64,000 nt of DNA from the NCBI RefSeq assembly GCF_003590095.1, contig NW_020800433.1:105151-169150 (forward strand). Reading direction: 5' to 3'. This document shows, piece after piece, positions 11,201 through 22,300 of the stretch. The notes beneath the pieces are model-generated. The model made no database searches. It worked only from the letters and a program-made list of their open reading frames with translations, and had not been told where the DNA came from. Source of the stretch: Trichoplusia ni (taxonomy: Eukaryota; Arthropoda; Insecta; Lepidoptera; Noctuidae). A program made the position numbers and the translations under genes. Position 1 is the stretch's first letter, and the number at the start of each line of letters is the position of its first letter.

Positions 11201-13435
11201 AGTACTTACTGATTGGCCCAATAAGATTTAAGTTTCAAACACATACCAGTTGTAGGTGCAAATTCCTGCAACAGTGACGTCATTGCTTGCGGGACCTGAT
11301 TAATATTCCACCCGATGACGTAATCCGCGGCGAGAAGCCATGATGACGGCATACTATACCTACCTACGTTGCTTTTCATAACAATATCGTACATTACTGC
11401 GTTCTTTCGCATGGGTATTTTGTTTTTTTTTTTAACTTTATACTTTTAAAACGTGTTCAGACATTTTAATAAACTTCGATTCGATTTTAGTATGATTTCG
11501 AAGGAAAGCTTGAACAAATTATAATACTTCTTTCACTGCAGATCAAAGATTCCATAGTTCTTATTTACTCCATGGTGTTTCATTAACTATTCGAGGCTCC
11601 GTCAGAATATAATCAGGAGCTAATCATTAATAACAAAATGAATAATTAAAATAAGAGTTAGAAACAAATACTTTAGATTTAGACAATCTAGTTCCTTTCC
11701 ATTAATAGGGATAATGTACCCAAGGGGTACCCGTGGATACATTATAAGGTTATACAGATTGCCTTTGGTTGGTCAGTTCAAAATAATAAGTATATATTTG
11801 GTTGTGGTCAGAGTTATAAATAAAATACCATAAACAAGTAAGTCGTATTTACAGTTACTAGTTTGCTGTTTTAACAGAAACTTTACAAAATCTACAGCAC
11901 GTATAGTAGGTATTTAAGTTTTCATGATGTTATTAGTTAAGTAATTATTATATTTTTTGGTCTATAAAGCAAACTTTATAAACCCTAAGACTATTATGAA
12001 TTTATTGATATCTATAGTACTTAGAAGTATTCTACCGCCTTGACGGCCTAGATGTATAAAACTTATACATACATGAACTGCTAACGAATGAGATGTTTTA
12101 GACTTTCAGGGAAACTTCTCTGCTTCTACCGCTTGGGGTATTAACATAGTGACTCTGAAATATCTCAATGGAATCTTTGTCGTAACGTGGCTTTAAACAA
12201 CCTATTTTGTTAAATATAGATTTCATTAAATAAGTTTAAAATTAAATTAGTACACCTAGACCTAGATGTTCTTTAAGCTATTTATATAGTCTACAAGAAG
12301 CACAATCTTTATATCGTTTTGAATTATTATTAACTTTGTTGGACCAGTACAGGTATTTGCCCAAGTAATTAAAGATTTCTAAGTAGTTTTATTACAATAA
12401 AATTATCATTTATACTTTGATACCCTTTCGCAGTACAAATCAAGTTGGAAGTGTAATTTTTAAAGAATTTGTTAGTATTTGCGTTAAAAGTTAGTAATTA
12501 ATAAGTATGCTCTCAGTGATTCCAGCCGGAGCCCTACAAACGGAAAGTGGTCTGCACACGCTGTCTGTCTCGGGAACAGGCGCTGGCGGCGCTATTGTAC
12601 AGTACGCGACTAATCAAGACGAACATTTTTATGTGCCTGGTCAGTAAATTATTAGAATCTGTTTCATTCTTTTTTATTGCTGCGTTAAGGAAATGGTTAA
12701 AAAACATTGTTTTAAATAACTTACATTTTACAAACTTTAATGATAAAAACTCGGTCCAGATGTCCACACACAAGACCATTATTAACGTTTAATAATAATA
12801 ATTAATAAGAATAATAAAAAAGGCTAGGCCGATGATGAATCAGCAATGAATAATTTTTTTAACAATCAAACGTAAGAAGAAATCTGATAAAAAAAGTCAT
12901 CTTTTGATCAACTCTTATTTTTTTTCGTCAAATATACTAAAGGTTTTGTGTCTGACTTTTGGACTATTGTTGGCCAAATTCCTTTGATTTTAGACATTCA
13001 CAACCTTATATCACGTGAATATCTTAACTGAATTTAATGAACCCAATTGATTATTGCGACCTTATTCACTGGAGAACGCAGTGGCACGCAAACATAGCAC
13101 TCAAACTTTTTGCTTCCAAAATTGAAAAGTGTTAGTGAATTCCAAAATTGAACTCATGAATTCATGAAATGCGGGGATCACACCCGCATTCATATCTTAT
13201 GTAATGTGAGCGCGATTATGATATGCTTTCAGGTCCAATGTTAGAAGACCAGACACGTAAACGTGAACTTCGGTTATTAAAGAATCGAGAAGCAGCAAGG
13301 GAGTGTCGTCGTAAAAAAAAGGAATATATAAAATGCTTAGAAAACAGAGTTGCAGTGCTTGAAAATCAAAACAAAGCACTAATAGAGGAATTGAAAACAT
13401 TAAAAGAATTATACTGCCAACAAAAGGTAGAATGA
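8228..13435 (+). CDS. CrebB: cAMP-responsive element-binding protein (CREB)
   Basis: CREB is a nuclear bZIP activator that binds TGACGTCA sites and recruits CBP when a serine in its kinase-inducible domain is phosphorylated. Coding exons are 8228-8386, 8737-8886, 9482-9644, 10174-10245, 12517-12639 and 13233-13435, giving 289 residues in a consistent phase. The start MDGMVEENG was chosen because it is the first ATG after the acceptor at 8212. A glutamine-rich segment occupies about residues 54-110. The KID motif RRPSYRKILNDL puts the phosphosite at Ser143 (Ser133 of mammals). The last exon carries the basic region (KNREAARECRRKKKEYIKC) and leucine zipper (LENRVAVLENQNKALIEEL), and ends in ...QQKVE. 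The 2.3-kb intron before exon 5 contains a CRE cluster. Exons 4 and 5 both have weaker GTCAGT donors and could be alternatively used. Confidence 0.95.
10246..12516. other. Large CREB intron 4
   Basis: This 2.3-kb AT-rich intron separates the KID-containing exons from the last two exons. Its one notable stretch is the GC-richer block near 11255-11350 with CRE motifs, listed separately. A minus-strand open frame of 68 codons covers 11206-11412 and could be chance or a nested exon. The rest shows no gene or repeat I recognise. Confidence 0.5.
11275..11349. promoter_or_regulatory. Intronic CRE cluster in CREB
   Basis: A perfect palindromic CRE TGACGTCA lies at 11275-11282, a near-perfect TGACGTAA at 11316-11323 and a half-site TGACGG at 11344-11349, all within 75 bases. 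The block is visibly more GC-rich than the surrounding intron. Its position, after the KID exon and before the bZIP exon, mirrors the internal promoter that makes ICER from vertebrate CREM. Promoter activity is inference. Confidence 0.45.
12820..12846 (+). repeat. Short tail fragment of a lepidopteran retroelement
   Basis: The string GGCTAGGCCGATGATGA is shared with the longer copy at 41900-42056, where it forms the 3' end of a repeat. Only the tail is present here, in CREB intron 5. Confidence 0.4.
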
Positions 13436-14744
13436 GGTCCAGCTGGCTAACGGGTGTGCCGCTGCCCTGCCAGTGAGAGACTTAAGGCACACATTGTTAC
13501 TGTCTGTGCTTGAGTGCAGCATTCAGATACCTTGATAAGACTCGCAACTTTATGAGGATTACACTTTTGTAATTCCATATCTTAGCAGTTGGTGAAGTCA
13601 AGTCAAATTGTTCAATTCATATTTTCTTAAAGTATTGTTAGATTTGATGTATTGAATTGTTAATGTGTTTTGTAATTTTCTATTGTTGTTTTAATATCAT
13701 TTGTTTGATTTTTATGCAGTGTAAGAATCACGGAACCGACAATTTAGTAATAGTCGCTTGTTACTCACACTTCTTTAGATTTTAAATTCATTCAAATTAA
13801 TAATTGTTTTAGTACCATAAGCTTACAGAAGAAATTGTCAGATACAAATATTTACCATTCCAAAGCTCGACCTAGTGCCATTTTTGGAGTTGGAATGTTT
13901 TTGTTCATGATTTAATTAATTCAACTTTTTTATTGAAATATGCTTAAAAATAATTATTGTTACTTGCCGAGGTACTTGTCGTTCTCAACTGATTAGGATG
14001 ATGCTGTTAATATTTTGTCACATGTGTCTGTGATTGTAGATACTGAAGTGATGGACATTACACTAAGTAAGCTGATTATTACCTAATACTTTCAACACCG
14101 CACAGGGTGTAATTAATGGATAAGCCAAAGTTAATATTTTTAGTTGTTTTGTGCAATATCCATATTGCAATGTACAGTTATCTATTTTTTTCTTATTCTT
14201 ATATAATACATACCTTTAACAAATGAAAATAAGAATTTGTACATTGTGTATAGTTGGAAAGATATATTATGTAAAAAATGTATAAAAACTTTGTATATAT
14301 ACTAGTGTAATAGTGTGGATGAGGAAGAATGGTGGATGAATATGTTTTATCATTAACAATCAAATTTTATTTGACACCATTCAGAAATTATGTGTGGAAT
14401 AAATACATATTATTTAAATATACCATTCTTTAGTTCTATCATCCACATAATAATATACACCATTGTATTTTGTTTTTGTGAATGGGTAATTTTAGCAGAC
14501 TACCAGAGTTAAAATAAGATTTTATATATTTTGTTTGCCATGATTGATTTATGTCTTTACCTCTAAAGATTGATAATTATTGTGACAATTTAATTGTTTG
14601 TTAATATACTAAAACTGATATATGTGTATATGTAAAGATGACATGTATACTTGTTATTTTTTAATGAAGTTTCATATAGGTCAATTATGGCAAATGATTT
14701 AGCATTAATGATAGACATTGTGGAAAGTGCCTTTACTTAGAATG

Positions 14745-14750
14745 AATAAA
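14745..14750 (+). terminator. Candidate CREB polyadenylation signal (distal)
   Basis: AATAAA about 1.3 kb after the CREB stop; a proximal AATAAA lies at 14398-14403. Two signals would allow two 3' UTR lengths. Confidence 0.4.
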
Positions 14751-15050
14751 ATTTATACCAACATAGCTCTTTATGTTAACTTAATGCTATTTATAAAATT
14801 AATAATATTAACTGTTTGATGTATTACTGTTTTTATTTTTTTTTCCCTTTAAAAAACGACAATAAACACTTATTATTACAAGAGATACATAATAGCATAA
14901 CTATGCAATATAGTCCTGTAAATAATCCATTAACATAATTATTAGGTACATAATTACAATTGCACATTGTTTTGTGCTCAAAAACAAGAGTTTAGGGATG
15001 TGAATTATCCTAAAATAAAACTAAGTTTTAAATATTTGAACAATAAGAAA

Positions 15051-15056
15051 TTTATT
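15051..15056 (-). terminator. Candidate RAD23 polyadenylation signal
   Basis: AATAAA on the minus strand, about 175 bases after the RAD23 stop codon. Confidence 0.45.
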
Positions 15057-15230
15057 AGATATTGAATTATGACAAAATGTTTGAAATTCAGTGTAAATAA
15101 TACACTGAAATACAAGCAGTAAACACTATTGTTAGGCTATTGATGTAGATAACATATTGAATACACTTCAGTGTTATCTTCTTTTAATTTTGTCTCTTCA
15201 CTTTAATCATGTTATCCAGGAAAGATAATT

Positions 15231-16181
15231 CTAATCATCAAAATTTTGTGAAAGTAAGAAATTAGCAGCAAGATTTTCATTCTTTTCACAAGCAAAATAT
15301 GCTTGAATGACCATATGCTCAGGAAAGCCTAATGCTTTTAATCTTTCAATGGCCTCTTTGTCTTGGGGTGAGACTTGTGGATGCTGCGCCTGTGGTAGTT
15401 CAATTGCATTCTCTTCAACTGCTGCACCACCTGATGTTGGATTGACTGGTTCATTCAACATTCTGACAAAAGCTTGCTGATGTTGACTAATTGCCTGCAA
15501 TAATGCTGGGTTTGTTTGACCAATTTGCTGAAGTACAGCATTTAATAAAGTAGGGTTTTGCTGAATAACAGCACGCATTTGTTGAAATTGAGGCTGATCA
15601 CGGAGGAATGCCAAGGGGTCATCATCTGAACCCTCTTCAGCCTCTTGTTCTTGAAGCAGTTCTTCTGGTATACCTGTTATTAAATATTCCACAGCTCTTT
15701 CGCGGTTATTAAATGAAGCCCGAAGAGCTTGTTCTACTTGCTGTCTATTATATCCCATATCCATAATGCTCTGCACTGTAGCTTCAAAGTCAAGTTCATT
15801 ACTGGTTGCAACTGGTGCCTCGGGTTCCGCCGCTGGAGGCGGTTTAGGTGCTTCTTCAGGAGTGGGTTTGGCTTTACCATCGCCGCTTTCAGTCGAAGCA
15901 CTTTCACCAGCTTCTGGGGCAGAAGTAGTCGATGCCGGAGTCTCCGCTGATTTTGGTTTAGTCACCATGATAACAATGAATTTCTTTTCGTCTATGTTGT
16001 ACGTACGTAATTTATCGTCATCTAACAAGATTTTGCCCGCATAAATTAGTCTTTGATGATCAGCAACATAATCTTTACCTTTCTCAACTTCAATTTTCAG
16101 CTTGAGTGCTTTAACCGTTTCTTCTGGATCGATTTCTATTTGAAAAGTTTGTTGTTGTAGTGTCTTCAGCGTCACCAACAT
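15231..16181 (-). CDS. Rad23: UV excision repair protein RAD23 homologue, intronless
   Basis: RAD23 carries ubiquitinated proteins to the proteasome and stabilises XPC in nucleotide-excision repair. A single uninterrupted frame gives 316 residues. The start is the ATG at 16181 (MLVTLKTLQQQTFQIEI) in good AACAAAATG context; a longer open frame to 16202 begins with TTG and is not needed. The domains are all present in order: a ubiquitin-like domain (residues 1-78), a low-complexity Pro/Ala/Glu/Thr linker (79-130), UBA1 (about 130-175, MDMGYNRQQVEQALRA), an XPC-binding STI1-like domain (about 187-245, FLRDQPQFQQMRAVIQQNP) and UBA2 (about 270-312, ALGFPEHMVIQAYFACEKN). It ends ...LLSQNFDD. It is intact, so not a decayed pseudogene, but its lack of introns contrasts with every neighbour. 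Confidence 0.95.
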   Translation of the reverse strand: MLVTLKTLQQQTFQIEIDPEETVKALKLKIEVEKGKDYVADHQRLIYAGKILLDDDKLRTYNIDEKKFIVIMVTKPKSAETPASTTSAPEAGESASTESGDGKAKPTPEEAPKPPPAAEPEAPVATSNELDFEATVQSIMDMGYNRQQVEQALRASFNNRERAVEYLITGIPEELLQEQEAEEGSDDDPLAFLRDQPQFQQMRAVIQQNPTLLNAVLQQIGQTNPALLQAISQHQQAFVRMLNEPVNPTSGGAAVEENAIELPQAQHPQVSPQDKEAIERLKALGFPEHMVIQAYFACEKNENLAANFLLSQNFDD

Positions 16182-16837
16182 TTTGTTTAACTTTCTTTGC
16201 AACTTTTAAATGATTGAGCAAGTTTTGTCCTAAATTAGATACCGACTGAATTCTGACTCGACAAAATTATGCAGTAAACATAACCTCGCGGCTGTCCTAC
16301 AAGCGTTCGGATACGCTGACCAAAGACAATAAATTTATTTGTTTGTAAACCTCTTTATTTTTAAGTTACAAAAAAATATACAGTTCTACCTGATTTTTTC
16401 TTTTTTTATTGAACGCAACGTTCAGCCTCCGCTCACTCATAACTAAAATGTTATTTTTCACCAAATAAAATATAGAAATTTCGAAACGAGGCTCTTTTTT
16501 TAAATTCAACAAGATATAGTTATAACTATTTCTTAGTAATTCTTAGAATATTCATCGAGAATGGAAAGGAACCACCTCGATACCATAGCATACTACATTT
16601 GTCAGTAGTTTGTTTATTACAAAGAGCCCAAAAGGCCAAAAATACTGGATAATATATGTAAATTTTTTCTTGTATTATTACAATCACAATTTAACATTTT
16701 ATTGAACACATCATTATATTCATATTTTTTAATTTAAATCTGCGTTTTAGTAAAAATCACAAAGAAAACGGTAAAAGAAAATATCATCAAGGGAATTTTC
16801 TAAGGTCCGATTTTGAGAGACTTACGGTTTAAACTCT

Positions 16838-17258
16838 AAAGGCGGTAGCCTCATGAATCGCTCGTCGCTCGATTGCAGCGACAAACACGATCACGTGACC
16901 CCATTTTTAAATTTCCCGCAGATTCGAAAAGTTGCTGCTTCATGCAGTCGCTGGTCGCTCGTTTGCTGCGATAAATCTGGACAGATTTCCTAACCTCATT
17001 CGTAATTTCGTACCCTGGTGGCAGTGATTCAATTGGAAGAAATCTATATCTGTATACTAATATATAAAGCTGAAGAGTTTGATTGTTTGTAGCGACGAGC
17101 GACTGCAAAGGCCGTAGCTTAATATTTTCAGCTTTGTCGCTACCTTTCCTGCGACCATATTTCGTCGCTTTTCGAGACGCGGGAAATATAAAAATGGGGT
17201 CACGTGATCAGATTTGTCGCTGCAAAGGAGCGACGAGCGACCATGAGGCTATGCCTTT
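16838..17258. mobile_element. Inverted-repeat element, GTCGCT family, copy 1
   Basis: The two ends are inverted copies over roughly 90-100 bases. The left end begins AAAGGCGGTAGCCTCATG and the right end reads, on the other strand, AAAGGCATAGCCTCATGG. Both continue into TCGCTCGTCGCTC, GCAGCGACAAA, then GATCACGTGACCCCATTTTT and TTTCCCGC. GTCGCT motifs recur further in. There is no coding capacity, so this is a non-autonomous (MITE-like) element. A target-site duplication is not clear. A second copy lies at 34700-35357. Confidence 0.75.
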
Positions 17259-17287
17259 ATACATAATGTACTACTATTTGTTTTCCT

Positions 17288-17720
17288 TTGTTTGATCCTT
17301 GGCCACCACACCAAAACCACTGTTCGCATCGTGTCCCGGGTTCAGGTCCGGGTCTAGGGGCCCAGGGGCCCCGCGGCCTCGAGGCAACAAAGGAGTGGGG
17401 GCCCCCTTGGTTCAAGTTATTTTCATTTAGTGAAAAATTTATCGAGCTTTTCTTTATTTTTTTAGATGCCTACTTTGCTGGTGGGCCCCTAAAGTGCCTT
17501 ATGGATAATACGGCACTGTGCTGGTTCGATCCCCGCGTAGGACAGACATTTGTGTGATCCACGAATGCTTGTTCTAAATCTGGGTGTCATTGAGCATGTC
17601 CTCCGTCCCCCGCGACGCAATTCTTTAGTGCGGGACAGGCCAAAATAAGGGGCGGTTTTAATTGATGCTTTGACCGCCTATAAAAGTGGTTGCCACCCCA
17701 AGACACGTCGCTAGCCAATG
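17288..17720 (+). repeat. SINE-like GC-rich repeat fragment
   Basis: The stretch is unusually GC-rich (GGGGCCCAGGGGCCCC near 17357). It contains a Pol III B-box-like string GGTTCGATCCCC at 17522, followed by ACATTTGTGTGATCCACGAATG, an arrangement that resembles lepidopteran tRNA-related or LINE-derived repeats. No foldable tRNA is present. Boundaries are approximate. Confidence 0.45.
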
Positions 17721-18139
17721 TAGCGCCCATATACAGGTAACCTCAGAATCGACAAACTATCGGCAGCTTTTTCATTTCATTTGCAACCTACTTAAAATCC
17801 ATACTTCGCCGAATATGTACTTATTTCTATAATATAGTATGTTTAAATTAGTGCCACTGTCGTTCTGGCATAATCAGATGATGAGGTAGCCGACTGGATT
17901 TTTTTTTATTAATAAAAAAATTAAAAAAATGCAAATTTATCACGTTTTCAAACATACATTTCATGTAGGTAATTGCTTCATCCTATTGCGTAAGGTTAGT
18001 TAACAGAATACTTTTCAAATTATACGTCATTCTTATGATTAGGAATGTGTAAAAGGCTCATACATTGACCTAACAATAGACGCGAAATTTCAACGTAGGC
18101 TCTCTTCCTGGACGAGAGCCCGACTGCAGCACTCGAACT

Positions 18140-18360
18140 TCGAGTAAAATATCAATGATCATAATCTTATATAAAAATGAATTGCTGTTTGTTAGTCTTG
18201 CTAAAAATCGAGAACGGCTTAACCGATTTAGCTTATTTTAGTCTTGAAATATTCGAGAAAGTCCTCTGTCCACGAAAGGTTTAAATGCTGATAAAATAGG
18301 GAAGTTGCAAAAAAATGTTATCATCGACTTTTAGGCGGTACGTACCTAGGTAGTTCGCCG
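18140..18360 (+). repeat. Degenerate interspersed repeat
   Basis: It contains TATATAAAAATGAATTGCTG, then a string resembling AACGGCTTAACCGATTT and an end near AGTTCGCCGGGACATAC. I recognise this general pattern from common lepidopteran interspersed repeats, but I cannot name the family. Boundaries are approximate. Confidence 0.4.
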
Positions 18361-18439
18361 GGACATACAGTAACTTATAAAAAACAAAATCGGAAAAAGA
18401 ATCACTGATTGCTCGGTTCAAGACAGTGTAAGAGTCCAA

Positions 18440-18640
18440 CTTTCAACCTTGTCATTTTTATGCTATAGAGAACCGGGTTCATCATCCTAGCATTTTCCAT
18501 CAATGTTAGGATCGGCTGTCAATTAACCAGGTGCAGCTAAATACCAGTGCTTAACAAAGTGGGACTGCCTATCTGCCCTCCTCAACCCAGTTTCATAGGC
18601 AATACGATGGCCCTTAGACTGGTTGTCGACTTTCTAGCTT
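18440..18640 (-). repeat. Lepidopteran retroelement 3' tail, reverse orientation
   Basis: Read on the minus strand it matches the copy at 41900-42056: ACTGGGTTGAGGAGG, CAGATAGGCAGTC, then CACTGGTA, TTAGCTG and a tail related to CATAGTTGGGAAAGGCTAGG. The two copies have diverged but are clearly one family. Confidence 0.6.
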
Positions 18641-18993
18641 CTAACTTCCCCTAATAATTGTCAAGGCCGGGACCCATAACAAAACGTGTCTTACGAAACA
18701 CGGAGGAACTCGTTATAATCCTACCTATCCACGGACCGACCGTATCAAGCCTAGCTTTACCTGTTATCGATCCACTTGGGCAGTTACAGCTTAGCCACGA
18801 CCTCCAGTTTTTGAACTCAACCTTTCGCTTACCCACATTTTTCTTTTTCTTTGTAAAATTGAATTTTATATGTAGGTGCTTAGAGAATACTTCATTGCAC
18901 GTAAATGTTACCATTCAAAATTGCTCTGTAGATGTAGGTATCCTCATAAAAGAGGTTTATGTAAAATCGACAACAAGTTCTTGTTATTAAAAA

Positions 18994-18999
18994 TTTATT
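18994..18999 (-). terminator. Candidate NURF301 polyadenylation signal
   Basis: AATAAA on the minus strand, about 395 bases after the NURF301 stop codon. Confidence 0.4.
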
Positions 19000-19392
19000 A
19001 CTTACATACAATATGTTTGTCTTATTCTAGATACATCTAACATAACTAAAGTTGCTAATTTATATTAGCTAACATAATATCTCACAAAATGTATACATAA
19101 TAATTCCTGTCAATAGCTGTATATCTAAAGAGCGTCAGCTTGAACCAGGGATATATTGAAGCGTGTAATAAATACAATAAATACTTTAACATAGAACCAA
19201 AACTGACGACCTCATTCGATATTTTTAGCGGAAATTTCATATAAATTATTCTTTGTAATTTTCATCACATAGTTTTACAATTTACAGACAGATCATAGAA
19301 ACAAAATACAGAAGAGAACGCAGAGAACTGTTTATATATCAACTGTATTTAATCACATTTCATGTTGTAGACACTGTACACTGGCACTTTTA

Positions 19393-22300
19393 TCATTGAG
19401 TCGTTTCGAATAACTTTTCACGAAAGTATTTAATTTTTTGTGCGAAAAATGCTTCAAGACCTTCAGCGCACCTATAAAATTCTGAGTCCTTAGGATTAAA
19501 GTATCGACAGTTATCGAATATTTTAGTCATATCACCAATGAACTCACTTAATGTACTATATGTTTGATCATTCACTTTTCGTTCCACAGTCTGTAGATCT
19601 GTAATACAAATATATTTATAAATCGAATGTTATAATTAAGTACTAGGAAATAAAAATAATCTAATAATACTTACCCATTGGTTCTTTGATGACTTTGTAA
19701 TAGGTGGGAGCTTCTCTGGGATCTACAGGTTCCATAAAGGGCCACGCGTTTTTATGTAGTTGTATTTGTTTAACAAGCCTCCTTAAATTTTCAAAATCTT
19801 TAGTAGTAAGCTCTTTCATATTTGCGTAATTGACAGAATTATTTTTCTGGCAATTTGGACATATGTACTCATCAATATTGTCAGCCTCGGACTGTAATAT
19901 TCCTACACATCTTCCGTGGAACCAATCTTGACACCGATCACAGCATATGTAGAATCTGAAATAGTTTGTATTTACATGTAGGTTTCAAAGGGTTAAAATG
20001 AATAAAGGATTTACATGTCAGTTTGTACTCTTTTACCATACTAATCCAGATTATTTAGAAAATAAGTCTGGTTTAACACATATTCACACTAAAAAGCAGC
20101 AGCCGGCGGCGCCTTTAAGAGGCAAAGTATTTTGATAATTTTGAATCTTATCTACAAAAGTTGAAATTAGAGTATATTTTAGTGTATTATAGAGTAGTTT
20201 CAAGGCAAATAAAGTGCACCGCGAGGCTGCACAATAGGTGCCTTATCAGTGGTGATTAACCATAAGGGTAAGTCGTTACTTTAAGTAAATACAGTGTTAA
20301 ACATACTGTGAATTGTCATAGGGCTGTCGACATAGACAGTAAAGTTCTTGTGTTTCTTCAGCGCGCCGACAATCCGGACATACATATTCTTCCATCGTTT
20401 TACTCATTTCCTCTGTAACTCCTACACAATCGCCGTGGAACCAGTTGCTACAGTGTTCGCAGCCAACGTAAAACCTATAAATTATTTGATAATAGATTAG
20501 TTTGCAAACTGACTAAATATTTTACATAGTTTTGTATTGTATAAATTATATTTCTCAAATAAAATATGATTTTACTATATACTATGTTTTCAAATACTAT
20601 TTGTTCTAAGCAGTTTCTTTTTATTTATTTCGTCAAATATAGTTTTAATAATTATGACTCAATAATGATGCTTGTATTTAAATTAGAATATTCTTTATTG
20701 TGGAATCACCATGGAATTGCATTGCATTTATTACATTAAAAGAAAAAAATGCGTAAAACTAAATGCGTAATCCAGGCTTATAGGTTTTAAAATAATAAGA
20801 TATTGTATATACACGGTGATTTTTTAGTCGTCTTACAAAAGCAGCCCAGTTCATGTATCCGACGTAAAATACACCTAGGCGCGATTTTTTTTTATCATCA
20901 ACTAAGATAATAAGTACGAAGAAAATTAAACAAGAGAAATCTGAAATATACTCTTAAAAATGATAAAATTGCCGCCGCCCGCGCCCCTCACCATTGTTAT
21001 GAGGCTCGGACCGCACTCGCAACACTTGTGTTTCTAAAAAACTACGAATTGCATCATAATATTGAATAAAAATAGCATTTAATTTTCTTTCAAATCTCAT
21101 AAATACCTATTTTTTTTATCATGAACGTGTTCTAGTCATTGGATACATGAACTGGGCTGCTTTTGTAAGACGACTAAAAAATCACGGTATATAATATATG
21201 GAAACAACACAAAATAAAAGTATCTTACTTAGTATTGTCGTAAGGTGTACGGCATATGCACAGTAATTTTTCCTTCTTGACAGATCTTTTATTAGGACGA
21301 GGAGTAGAAGGCGTAGCAGCACCACGTCGCTTACCACCCCGGACCTCTTCCTGCTTATTTCGCTCGGCTCTGGTACGGAGTGCCAATTCTGCAGATAGCT
21401 CTTTCTGTAATATGATAAAAGAAACAAAATAGTTTAGATTGAACAAATTAGACTTAGGACAAAATACTAGAAAAAAAAAACGAAAACAATATTACCTGGA
21501 TCTCAACGCCTAATTCTTTTTCGAGGAGACCACGTTTCTTGATGATGTCCTTTTTCAACATTTCTTTATGTTTAAAAAGTAACATCTGTAGGCGAGAGTT
21601 GTTAGTAGCTGCGCGGCGACGTTCGTCCATAGCCGTGGGCTGCGGGTGGTGCTGGGCGGGCAGAGCAACGGGCGCGGGCGGTGGCGGGGGCGCGGCCGGG
21701 GGCGCAGCAGGGGGGCGCGCCGGCGGCCGCGGCGGGGGCGCGCCACTCGGCGGCGACGGAGGGCGCCCGCCTCGCGTGCGCTTGCGCGGGCTGCTGTCGA
21801 CCCACTCGTCGTCATCGTCGTCATGTCGCGAGGAAGTAGCGCGGCGCCGAGTTGGTGGCGACGGAGTGCGAGCGACTACTGCGACCGGCCGAATTTCCCT
21901 CTCTGGCTGTGGAATCTCTGGCTTCATACGTTTCTCTTGGTAACGTTGCAACTGGAGCAGTTTTTCTTCTATCTCTGGATTTAAGTTTTCTTGTTTCAAA
22001 GCACTCTTAATAGCTGCAATTTGGGTATAACATTATACATTTTTTTGTATGGATGTTTCGAGTATGTATGTGGATGAATATAGGGGAAGAGGACGATCAA
22101 GGAAACGATGGATGGATTGTGTGAAAGATGACATGCCTGCAAGTTATGGAAGGAGAAGACATGTTGCGCCGACCCCACATAATAATTGGGATAAGGGAAT
22201 GATGAACGTGGATGTACTACTTAAGGGTTCGATATTATAAATCAATAAATTCAAAACAAAATATACCCATTATATGATTATAAAAAAAAAATCTACAAGA

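Larger units (their letters stand above)
13436..15230. other. CREB 3' UTR and convergent RAD23 3' UTR
   Basis: CREB's long AT-rich 3' UTR probably reaches one of the AATAAA signals at 14398-14403 or 14745-14750. RAD23 on the minus strand could end at TTTATT 15051-15056 (AATAAA on minus), about 175 bases after its stop. No other gene is visible. Confidence 0.5.
16182..19392. other. Repeat-rich intergenic region between RAD23 and NURF301
   Basis: About 3.2 kb lie between the RAD23 start and the NURF301 stop. The first 150 bases should hold the RAD23 promoter. The rest is mostly mobile-element debris: an inverted-repeat element (16838-17258), a GC-rich SINE-like unit (17288-17720), a degenerate repeat (18140-18360) and a reverse-oriented retroelement tail (18440-18640). 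The NURF301 3' UTR occupies the right end, with a minus-strand AATAAA at 18994-18999. No gene is seen. Confidence 0.6.

Noticed and set aside
17522..17533. A tRNA B-box-like GGTTCGATCCCC suggesting a tRNA gene.
   Set aside because: No A-box, acceptor stem or anticodon arm at the right spacing; it belongs to a SINE-like repeat.
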